Shown here: one piece after another, positions 1 through 8,200 of the stretch
How positions within the stretch are numbered: the stretch's first letter is position 1
How the letters are laid out: the number at the start of each line of letters is the position of its first letter
Source of the DNA: Pseudomonas sp. BGr12
GTDB taxonomy: Bacteria; Pseudomonadota; Gammaproteobacteria; Pseudomonadales; Pseudomonadaceae
DNA length: 64,000 bases
Direction: 5' to 3'
Assembly: GCF_030272895.1 (NCBI RefSeq)
Contig: NZ_JALRNF010000021.1
Location: forward strand, 30,835 to 94,834
The notes under the pieces: generated by a model
What the model saw: only the letters and a program-made list of their open reading frames with translations
Told to the model about the DNA's origin: nothing
Database searches by the model: none
Translations under genes and position numbers: made by a program

Positions 1-1
1 C

Positions 2-253
2 CTGGTGGTGGAAACCCAGTGCAGCTACCTGTCGTCCATCGCCTTCCCCGACCGGGTCTGTGGTGGGCTGCGGGTGGCGCGGCTGGGCACTTCGAGCGTG
101 CGTTACGAGGTGGGGCTGTTCGCCAACGACAGTGGCCAGGCCTCGGCCCAGGGGCATTTCGTCCATGTCTACGTCGACCGCCTGAGCCGGCGCCCGGTGC
201 CCTTGCCGCACAGGCTGCGCCAGGCCCTGGAAACCCTTGAGGTCACGCCATGA
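2..253 (+). CDS. Acyl-CoA thioesterase (hotdog fold), C-terminal part
   Basis: The frame is open from the window edge, so the 5' part and the catalytic N-terminal region are missing. The visible 83 residues (QCSYLSSIAFPDRVCGGLRVARLGTS, then a strand pattern ending HVYVDRLSRRPVPLP) look like the C-terminal half of a 4HBT/YbgC-type thioesterase, which hydrolyses acyl-CoA in the cytoplasm. The 'HVYVDR..RRPVPLP' ending is typical of that family. The family is assigned from pattern only, and the substrate cannot be told. Confidence 0.7.
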   Translation: MVVETQCSYLSSIAFPDRVCGGLRVARLGTSSVRYEVGLFANDSGQASAQGHFVHVYVDRLSRRPVPLPHRLRQALETLEVTP

Positions 254-293
254 AGGGGCATACTGTTCTGGCGTAACGACGAGGAACACGATC

Positions 294-713
294 ATGTTCG
301 AGCCCTCCGATCTTCAGCGTTTCGTCGAGGCCCAGCAGCCGGTCTACAGCAAGGTCCTGCAAGAGTTGCAGAACGGACGCAAGACCAGTCACTGGATCTG
401 GTTCATCTTTCCGCAGCTCTATGGCCTGGCCCATAGTGACATCGCCGATTTCTATGCGATCAGCGGACGCAAGGAGGCCGTGGCCTATCTACAGCACCCG
501 CTGCTGGGGCCACGTCTTGAGGAATGTGTCGGCGCCCTGCTGCAGCACAAGGACAAGAGCGCCCTGCAGATCCTCGGCCACCCCGACGACCTGAAGCTGC
601 GCTCCTGTCTTACCCTGTTCGCCAGCGTCGCCCCCGACCATCCGCTGTTCCAGGCTGGCCTGGATCAGTTCTATAACGGCGAGCCCGATCCCAGGAGCCT
701 GGCCCTGCTCTAA
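294..713 (+). CDS. DUF1810 family protein
   Basis: This 139-aa soluble protein has the pattern of the DUF1810 family (FVEAQQPVYSKVLQEL.NGRKTSHWIWFIFPQL.GL, LLGPRLEECVGALL, LKLRSCLTLFASVAPDHPLF). The function of the family is unknown. I chose the ATG at 294 because a GAGGAA Shine-Dalgarno lies about 8 bases upstream and homology begins there; the longer frame from 237 overlaps the preceding gene and adds nothing family-like. A REP hairpin follows directly. Confidence 0.85.
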   Translation: MFEPSDLQRFVEAQQPVYSKVLQELQNGRKTSHWIWFIFPQLYGLAHSDIADFYAISGRKEAVAYLQHPLLGPRLEECVGALLQHKDKSALQILGHPDDLKLRSCLTLFASVAPDHPLFQAGLDQFYNGEPDPRSLALL

Positions 714-731
714 CTGCGCAGGCTGTGATCG

Positions 732-802
732 GTAGGAGCGGGCTTGCCCCGCGATTACGGTGTGATTGGCGGACCGTGATCGCGGGGCAAGCCCGCTCCT
801 AC
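732..802. repeat. REP inverted-repeat pair
   Basis: GTAGGAGCGGGCTTGCCCC at 732-750 and its reverse complement, ending at 802, form a stem of about 24 bp around a 23-nt loop. It lies between the convergent DUF1810 and OsmC genes, where it could act as a bidirectional transcript-end stabiliser. The same element recurs at 2631-2700 and 49372-49442. Confidence 0.85.
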
Positions 803-808
803 AGGCCT

Positions 809-1216
809 TCAGTCAGCCAACTGGCTGGCAATGACAATGTTGCCACTGAGCAGCTTGTGCAGCGGGCAGGCATTGGCCACGCCCAGCAGGCGCTCGCGCT
901 GGGCCGCATCGAGTTCACCGTGCAGTTCGATCACCCGCTTGATCTCGGTGTGCATGGGCGTGGTTTTATCTTCCCGGGTGATATCCAGCTGCACGTGGAT
1001 ATGCTGCAACGGCCACTCCTTGCGCCGGGCATACATGGACAGAGTGATCGCGGTGCAGGCGCCCAGGGCCGAGAGCAACAGTTGGTGGGGGTTGGGGCCG
1101 CTGTCGTGGCCACCGAGTGCCTTGCTTTCATCGGCAAGCCACTGGTTCACGCCAGCGGACAGGTTGACGCTGTAGGGGATCTCGCCCAGTTCGGCGTGGA
1201 CGGTCGAATCGCTCAT
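809..1216 (-). CDS. OsmC family protein (YhfA-like)
   Basis: This 135-aa protein has the OsmC pattern: GGHDSGPNPHQLLLSALGACTAITLSMYARRK and, near the end, ANACPLHKLLSG. The two cysteines sit where OsmC/Ohr proteins carry their peroxidatic pair, suggesting a thiol-dependent peroxide or redox function in the cytoplasm. The YhfA subgroup has no settled substrate. Start 1216 (MSDSTVH) has an AAGGAAG Shine-Dalgarno; a TTG seven codons earlier is possible but has poorer support. It is a single gene, convergent with the DUF1810 gene. Confidence 0.85.
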   Translation of the reverse strand: MSDSTVHAELGEIPYSVNLSAGVNQWLADESKALGGHDSGPNPHQLLLSALGACTAITLSMYARRKEWPLQHIHVQLDITREDKTTPMHTEIKRVIELHGELDAAQRERLLGVANACPLHKLLSGNIVIASQLAD

Positions 1217-1282
1217 CGGTGCAGGCTTCCTTGACAACGGCCAGGCCCCAGAGGCCCGGCACGGAGTCCCTACACTAAGGCA

Positions 1283-2581
1283 TCAGGCGAGCAAGGAATA
1301 GAGGATCGCCGACAAGGTGATCAGGCCGATCAGCACCACGAAGACGTTGGAGGCCTTGCCCGAGTATTTGCGCAAGGACGGCACCTTGTGCATGGCGTAC
1401 ATCGGCATCAGGAACAGCAGGCAGGCGATCACCGGGCCGCCGAGGTTCTCGATCATGCCCAGGATGCTCGGGTTGAGCGTGGCCACCGCCCAGCAGGTGA
1501 GCACCATGAACAAGGCCGTCAGTTGCTCCAGGCGTTTGGCCGGCAATTGTTTGCCACGGCTGCGCAGGCTCTTGATGATCATGCCCTGGAAGCCCTCGCT
1601 GGCACCGATGTAGTGGCCCAGGAACGACTTGGTGATCGCCACCAGGGCGATCAGCGGGGCGACGAAGGCAATCACCGGGGTCTGGAAGTGGTTGGCCAGG
1701 TACGACAGGATCGAGATGTTCTGCTGCTTGGCCGCCGCAAGGTCGGCCGGGCTCAGGGCCAGCACGCAGCTGAAGCAGAAGAACATCACGGTCAGTACCA
1801 TCATCACATGGGCGCTGGCGAGGATCTTGCCGCTCTTCTGGTCGGCCTGCTCGCCGTAGCGGTGCTTCTGGTCGACGGCAAAGGCCGAGATGATCGGCGA
1901 GTGGTTGAAAGAGAACACCATCACCGGAATCGCCAGCCACAGGGTCTTGATCAACAGCTCCATGGACATGCCTTCGCTGGCCTGGGCGAAGAACGCGCCG
2001 TTCCAGTTGGGGATCAGGCTCAGCGCCAGCAACAGCAGCGCGGCGACGAAGGGATAGACCAGCAGGCTCATGACCTTGACGATGATGCCCTGGCCGCTGC
2101 GCACCACGATCATCAGGCCGCAGATCAACAGCAAGGCCAACACGGCCCGCGGTGGCGGGGTTATGTGCAGCTGGTGCTCCATGAAGTTGCCCAGGGTGTT
2201 GGTCAGGGCGACGCTGTACACCAGCAGGATCGGGAAGATGGCGAAGAAGTACAGCAAGGTGATCAGCTTGCCGGCACCGACGCCGAAGTGTTCTTCGACC
2301 ACCTCGGTGATGTCTTCGCTGGCGCCGCGCTTGCCCGAGAGCACGAAGCGGGTCAGGCCGCGGTGCGCGTAGAAGGTCATGGGGAAGGCCAGCAGCGCCA
2401 GGATCAGCAGCGGCCAGAAGCCCCCTACCCCGGCGTTGATCGGCAGGAACAGGGTACCGGCGCCGATGGCGGTACCGTACAGGCCCAGGACCCAGGTAGT
2501 GTCGTGGCGGTTCCAGGCTTTGCTTTGCGCAGGGGCAGCCGATTCCACACGAAGGGTCGTGGTGCTATTTACATCAGTCAT
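1283..2581 (-). CDS. sdaC: Serine/threonine transporter, HAAAP family (SdaC-like)
   Basis: This 432-aa inner-membrane protein has about 11 hydrophobic segments and begins with the HAAAP-family pattern DTTWVLGLYGTAIGAGTLFLPINAG. This family imports serine or threonine with H+ or Na+. The start at 2581 (MTDVNSTTT) follows an AAGGCAA Shine-Dalgarno; the longer frame would run into the REP element. It lies just downstream of the L-serine dehydratase gene on the same strand, which supports serine uptake followed by deamination. A REP hairpin separates the two genes. The exact substrate (serine versus threonine) is inferred. Confidence 0.8.
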   Translation of the reverse strand: MTDVNSTTTLRVESAAPAQSKAWNRHDTTWVLGLYGTAIGAGTLFLPINAGVGGFWPLLILALLAFPMTFYAHRGLTRFVLSGKRGASEDITEVVEEHFGVGAGKLITLLYFFAIFPILLVYSVALTNTLGNFMEHQLHITPPPRAVLALLLICGLMIVVRSGQGIIVKVMSLLVYPFVAALLLLALSLIPNWNGAFFAQASEGMSMELLIKTLWLAIPVMVFSFNHSPIISAFAVDQKHRYGEQADQKSGKILASAHVMMVLTVMFFCFSCVLALSPADLAAAKQQNISILSYLANHFQTPVIAFVAPLIALVAITKSFLGHYIGASEGFQGMIIKSLRSRGKQLPAKRLEQLTALFMVLTCWAVATLNPSILGMIENLGGPVIACLLFLMPMYAMHKVPSLRKYSGKASNVFVVLIGLITLSAILYSLLA

Positions 2582-2630
2582 CGATATTGCCTTGTAGTTG
2601 TTTTTGTTGCGTATGAATAACTTGGGATCT

Positions 2631-2700
2631 GTGGGAGCGGGCTTGCCCCGCGATTGCGAGCTGTCAGTCACATCGCTTCGCGGGGCAAGCCCGCACCTAC
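2631..2700. repeat. REP inverted-repeat pair
   Basis: GTGGGAGCGGGCTTGCCCC at 2631-2649 pairs with the complement ending at 2700. It occupies the gap between the serine dehydratase and the transporter gene and probably trims or stabilises the sdaA transcript. Confidence 0.8.
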
Positions 2701-2722
2701 AGGCAGCCTGCCGGCAGCGGGC

Positions 2723-4096
2723 TCAACACTCGACGAAGGCGACGGCCAGGCCGCCGCGCGAGGTCTCCTTGTAGTTGGCGTGCATGTCGGCGCCGGTGTC
2801 GCGCATGGTGCGGATCACCCGGTCCAGGGAAATGAAGTGTTCACCATCGCCGCGCAGGGCCATTTGCACGGCGTTGATGGCCTTGACCGCGGCAATCGCG
2901 TTGCGCTCGATGCACGGCACCTGGACCAGGCCGCCGACCGGGTCGCAGGTCAGGCCCAGGTTATGCTCCAGGGCGATCTCGGCAGCGTTCTCCAGCTGCA
3001 TGGGCGTGGCCCCGAGCACCTCGGCAAGGCCGGCGGCCGCCATGGCGCAGGCCGAGCCGACCTCGCCCTGGCAGCCCACTTCGGCGCCGGAGATCGAGGC
3101 GTTTTTCTTGCACAGGATGCCCACCGCGGCGGCGCTGAGGAGAAAATCGACCACGTCGTTGTCGCACGCGTCCGGGTTGAACTTCATGTAGTAGTGCAAC
3201 ACCGCCGGGATGATCCCGGCGGCGCCATTGGTGGGCGCGGTGACCATGCGCCCGCCGGCGGCGTTCTCTTCGTTGACCGCCAGGGCGAACAGGTTGACCC
3301 ATTCCATGGCGCTCAGGGTCGAGCCGATCACGTTGGGTTTGCCCAGTTCCTGCAGGCTGCGATGCAGCTTGGCGGCGCGGCGCTTGACCTGCAGCCCGCC
3401 CGGCAGGATGCCTTCGTTGCGCAGGCCGTTGTCGACGCACTCGCGCATGGCCGCCCAGAGCTTGAGCAGGCCGCTGCGCACCTCGGCCTCAGGACGCCAG
3501 GCGAGCTCGTTGGCCATCATCAGTTCGCTCACGCGCAGCTGGTGCTGCTTGCACAGGGCGAGCAACTGGGCGGCACTGTCAAAGTCATAGGGCAACTGCA
3601 CCTGTTCGGTGCTGGCCACGCTGCCGATTTCCCCGGCTTCGACGATAAAGCCGCCACCCACCGAGTAGTAGGTCTGCTGCAACAGGGAGCCGGTGGCACT
3701 GCTGGCTTCCAGGGTCATGGCATTGGGGTGGTACGGCAGGCTTTCGTCGAGCAGCAGCAAGTCGCGGGCGCAATCGAAGGGCACCGGCTGGCTGCCGTCG
3801 AGCAGCAGCACCTGGCTGTCCTGCAACCGAGTGATCAGCGCCTCGATGCTGCGCGGGTCGATCTGGTCCGGCCACTCGCCCATCAGCCCGAGCAGGCAGG
3901 CCCGGTCCGTGGCGTGACCGACACCGGTGGCCGACAGCGAGCCATACAGGCGCACCTCCAGGCGACTCACCTGGGCCAGCAAACCCTGCTCGCGCAAGGC
4001 CTGGGCGAAGGTGGCAGCCGCCCGCATCGGGCCGACGGTATGGGAGCTCGAAGGCCCGATGCCAATTTTGAAAAGGTCGAAAACACTGATAGCCAT
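2723..4096 (-). CDS. sdaA: L-serine ammonia-lyase (iron-sulfur L-serine dehydratase)
   Basis: This 457-aa single-chain L-serine dehydratase converts L-serine to pyruvate and ammonia with a 4Fe-4S cluster. It starts [24 protein letters not shown], the hallmark of the beta domain. The alpha domain has [22 protein letters not shown] and [19 protein letters not shown], which supply the cluster cysteines. Length is as usual for the family. A serine transporter lies downstream on the same strand and a LysR regulator is divergent upstream, making a serine-utilisation locus. Confidence 0.93.
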   Translation of the reverse strand: MAISVFDLFKIGIGPSSSHTVGPMRAAATFAQALREQGLLAQVSRLEVRLYGSLSATGVGHATDRACLLGLMGEWPDQIDPRSIEALITRLQDSQVLLLDGSQPVPFDCARDLLLLDESLPYHPNAMTLEASSATGSLLQQTYYSVGGGFIVEAGEIGSVASTEQVQLPYDFDSAAQLLALCKQHQLRVSELMMANELAWRPEAEVRSGLLKLWAAMRECVDNGLRNEGILPGGLQVKRRAAKLHRSLQELGKPNVIGSTLSAMEWVNLFALAVNEENAAGGRMVTAPTNGAAGIIPAVLHYYMKFNPDACDNDVVDFLLSAAAVGILCKKNASISGAEVGCQGEVGSACAMAAAGLAEVLGATPMQLENAAEIALEHNLGLTCDPVGGLVQVPCIERNAIAAVKAINAVQMALRGDGEHFISLDRVIRTMRDTGADMHANYKETSRGGLAVAFVEC

Positions 4097-4242
4097 GCTA
4101 ATGCCTGCACACTCAAGCGACGAATGTCGCCTTACCGCTCTATGAAAAAATTGAAGGGTTTCGCGAAGTTGCGCGATACTGCCCGGTCACCGTGGCATTG
4201 ACCAACGAAACTTTCTAAGCAAGCCTTTAGCAGAACTAAACG

Positions 4243-5199
4243 ATGAGACGGCAAATGAATGGCCAGATGTATGTCTGGCTGCATGTGTTTTCCTGCGCGG
4301 CGCGGCACCTGTCGTTCACCCGCTGTGCCGAGGAGCTGCACATTACGCCGGGCGCGGTCAGCCAGCAGATCCGCCAGCTGGAAGAGCGCCTGGGCTTTCG
4401 CCTGTTCCTGCGCCGGGCCCGCGGCGTGGAGCTGAGCGCCGAAGGCCAGCGCCTGGCCCAGACGGTCAGCGAAGCCTACGGCAACATCGATGCCGAACTG
4501 CGGCGCCTGGACGCCGGCGAGATTCGCGGCACCCTGCGCCTGCGCTCGATCCCTTCGTTCCTGGCCAAGTGGTTGACGCCGCGCCTGCCGCGCCTGCAGC
4601 AACGCTACCCGGACATCCAGCTGCGCCTGGTGGCCGAAGACAGCAGCCAGGCCCTGCGCGAAGGTGACTTCGACCTGGCCATCGACCTCAACGACGGCAG
4701 TTACCCGGGCATGCACTCCACCCCGTTGCTAGACGAGCAGATCTTTCCGGTGTGCTCACCGGCCCTGCTGCGCGGCCGCCCGCCGCTGCACGGGCCCGCC
4801 GACCTTGTGCACTATCCGCTGCTGCACGACATCACCGCCTGGCGCGGCAGTTCCGAATACGCGGAGTGGGAGTTCTACCTGGAGGGTATCGGCGCCGCCG
4901 GCCTGGATGTGCGCCGCGGCCATACCTTCAACCGCAACCACCTGACCATCGAAGCAGCCATCGCCGGCATCGGCGTGGCCATCGCCCGGCGCACCCTGCT
5001 CAATGACGAACTGGAGCGCGGCACCCTGATCGTGCCCTTCGGCCTGCCGATCGCCAATCACAAGCGCTACGTGCTGCACTACCCGCCCGGTGGCCTGACC
5101 CACCCCGGCGCCCGGGCCGTGCATGACTGGCTGGTGGAAGAGGCGCAAGGCTTTCGCAGCTTGCACCCCCTGGTAGCGCCCAGGTCCACCGGTGAGTGA
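4243..5199 (+). CDS. LysR-type transcriptional regulator (GcvA-like)
   Basis: This 318-aa regulator has an N-terminal winged helix-turn-helix (AARHLSFTRCAEELHITPGAVSQQIRQLEERLGFRLFLR) and a C-terminal effector domain (LRSIPSFLAKWLTPRLPRLQQRYPDIQLRLV) of the GcvA type. It is divergent from sdaA across a 146-bp gap, so it is the obvious candidate to control serine catabolism, perhaps with serine as effector; that is inference. An internal ATG at 4255 is an alternative start. No strong Shine-Dalgarno favours either. Confidence 0.88.
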   Translation: MRRQMNGQMYVWLHVFSCAARHLSFTRCAEELHITPGAVSQQIRQLEERLGFRLFLRRARGVELSAEGQRLAQTVSEAYGNIDAELRRLDAGEIRGTLRLRSIPSFLAKWLTPRLPRLQQRYPDIQLRLVAEDSSQALREGDFDLAIDLNDGSYPGMHSTPLLDEQIFPVCSPALLRGRPPLHGPADLVHYPLLHDITAWRGSSEYAEWEFYLEGIGAAGLDVRRGHTFNRNHLTIEAAIAGIGVAIARRTLLNDELERGTLIVPFGLPIANHKRYVLHYPPGGLTHPGARAVHDWLVEEAQGFRSLHPLVAPRSTGE

Positions 5200-5216
5200 C
5201 AGATGCCAGGCTGAGG

Positions 5217-8200
5217 TCAGGCCGGCAGCAGGGCGAACAGCTTGCCAGCGGTATCACGGTCGATGGTTTCCCGCCAGATGGCCGTCACCGGCACACCGGC
5301 CTGCGCCTGGCCCTGCTGGTGGCCCAGCCCCTGGTGATCCTGGTCCAGGCGCTTGAGGTGCCCCGCCTTCCAGGCAAAATCCAGGTTGCCGCTGTCGGCC
5401 CGGGGATAATGGAAGTGCGCTGTCCATAGGCGCTCACCCGTCGTGCGCCGGTCAAGGATGTAATAGACGTCGAGATAGTACTTGTTGTTGCCCTTGCCAC
5501 GCGCCAGACGCACGCCGCCCTTTTCCACGCTCACTTCCCCCTCGCCGATCAGGTAGCGCAGCCGCGCTGCGCTCAGGTAGTTTTTGTCCTTGTAGCCCTT
5601 GATCAGCAGTGCCTTGCCATGGTCGAGCAGACTTTCGGCAGTGAGGGTGAGCTGGTTGATCAGCGCCTGGTGGCCGACATCCGTGTCGGAGCGCAGGGTA
5701 CTGGCCAGCGCCTTGAGTCTGACGGCACGGCGTTCGAGGGACTCGAACAGGTTGATCGGATTGATCTTACCCCCGGCTTCGCGGTCGGCCTGGCGCTTGG
5801 CCTGGTCAACCTCGTCCAGCAGTTGCCGGGCCTCGCTGCGCACAGTGGCGTAATCCGTGCGACTGACAGCGCCGACCTGCTCCTGCCAGGCATTGTCGGT
5901 CTTCTTATAGGTCGTCTGCTTCTGCGCGCCAAAGCCTTCAGGCAGGGTCACACGCACGACATCAGCGTTGTCCGGGTCGACAGTGCCTTCGAGCAGCAAG
6001 TCGCCCTGCGGACGCCGCACACGAATGACCTTGCGGCGCTGTTCCGTGGTACGCGCAATGTTATGGGGCGGAATGAAATCATAGTCTATCGCCTCATCGC
6101 GCAGGTGCCCGACGGCAACGCCGGACTGCCCAAACATCGCAGTCACATCCTGGTCGGCCTGTTCTTTGATCTCGCGGATGTAACCAATCACTTTTTCCAG
6201 GTGGCGCTTGTCGCGATCAAGCTCCGGCAGCGCCTGGCTTTCGGCCAGGCTCAGGCAAGCCTCCAGGCTGGACTGACTACTTTCCAGCATGCCCAGCCTG
6301 AACGCGGGAGGCGCACGCCTTGCTGCTTCCAGGCTAGTCACGCCGTCAAATACACTCTGGTAGAGTTCGTTGAACTCACCGCGCAATTGAAAAGATGCCG
6401 TTGGGTTGGTGGTATCGCTTACGATCAGAAGATTGCAGTGAAAGAAGACCAACGCCATTCGAACGTAGTTTGATGCAGGTAACGCACGACTGTCGCGGCA
6501 ATTTTGCAGATTGATCAGCAGGTCAACCAGCTGGTCAATCATCTTCTTGACCTGTGTCTTGCTGGCCTTGGGGTGGAGACTTCTTTTCAACTCATCGGTG
6601 ATTTTCTTGTGCTCCCGGCGTCGGCCTTCCATGTCGGTGGGCATTTTCTTTTTCAACTCGCGGATCTTCGCCCACGCAACATCGAAGCTCTGCTCAAGAC
6701 GCAGTGCATCAACCAAACCGACTTTCAACATGTCTACTTTACTCATAGCGCCTGCCACAGCATCTTCCTGAGCCATCGAAAGCGGCAGCCTGGTTTCCAG
6801 GAAGCCTATGTTGTAGCTGTTCAGCGGGCGAAAATTATTTGGATTTAGCTCGGGATGGATTTCTCCCAGCGAGGCTGTCCGTTGATTGTGCTCGAGTTGG
6901 TCGACTACCGCTTTGGTGTGATAGCGTTCCGCAAGCCTGATGCAGTTTATTGCGTAGTTATGCATAAACTCGAAGCGAAATCCCTTATCTAGTTCAAGCT
7001 CTGAGGCGAACCTGTTGTAGTTCCGCGCATCCTCCTCATGCAATTTTATTACTTCATCGTTCAGCTTTTTAAAACTGATAATGTCTTCATCATCGGCAGT
7101 GAGCTGAGACGTGCGAAGCTTGTCACTCATGCTTGAGGAGAGGTCTTCAACTTCCTTTGTCTTGGAGTCAATCTTCGTTTGATTTCTTACAAGTATGTTG
7201 AGGATTACATATACCCGGGAATCGATCGGCGTCCCGTCGCGGGAGCGCTCCATCCCTGCCGCACCGCCCACGACGACGCCTCGCCACCTGCCCATGGCGT
7301 CCTGCACCACAGGCTCGCTGCGCCCGGGCCGAGTGGAGACATAACGGTTGCCCTGATCCTGGGCCACCGCATCTTGCGGACGGACGATCCGCCACACAGC
7401 GCACTGCGTAGTGGACGCCTCGGCATCGTGGACAACCTGGTAAGCCTGCCTGCGGATCAGGATGTAGCACTTGCCATCCTGTCGATAAATGCCCTCGGCG
7501 GCGACGCTGTTCGCCTTGATCTGCACAGTGGTCTGGAACGCCGCCAGGCGTGTGTCGCTCAAGCCGTAGGTGGTGAGCTCGGCAAGCGGAACGCGCCAGT
7601 CGCGCAACAGCACGATAGCCGACTGGGTGATACGCCTGGCCAGCCGGGCGCTGTCATTGAGCCCGTAGCCCAGTTGGTCGCGCTGCGTGTCACTCAGGCT
7701 GCGCAACACCGAGCCCACCAACGGATGATCCCCGGGCCTGGGCACCAGCGCATCGTCATTGCGCGCATCGTAACCGGCATAGGTGTCGCCCTTCCTGAGC
7801 AGTTCGATGTGATCGCCAGCGGAGGTCTGGCCGTAGTACGCCAGCTGGGTGTCAGAACGCGCCCACTGACTGGGCACCCTTGCATGGGTGCCATCCACAA
7901 TCTTCAGGCCAAGTGCCTCGGGCCAGGTCTGCAAGGCGGTGACCAGGTGGCCGAACAACGCCTCGGCATCATCGCCAAGGCCGCGCCCCAACGGATCCTC
8001 CAGGGCGCTGACGGCCTGTTGGGTACGGCTGTCGGTACGGACGTCGTCTATTGCTTCAAGCACCTGGGCACTGAGGGTGTCACCTGCAGCTAAGCGGATA
8101 TCCGGGTGCTGACGCAACAGCTGAACCGCCGCTGTCTGGCTCAGATCCGGAAAACGCGAGAGCAGTCCATCGAAGCGTGCCTGGGCATCGCTGGCCGGTC

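Noticed and set aside
1388..2620. A 410-aa plus-strand frame opposite the serine transporter
   Set aside because: It is a Gln/His-rich shadow of the transporter gene with no homology pattern.
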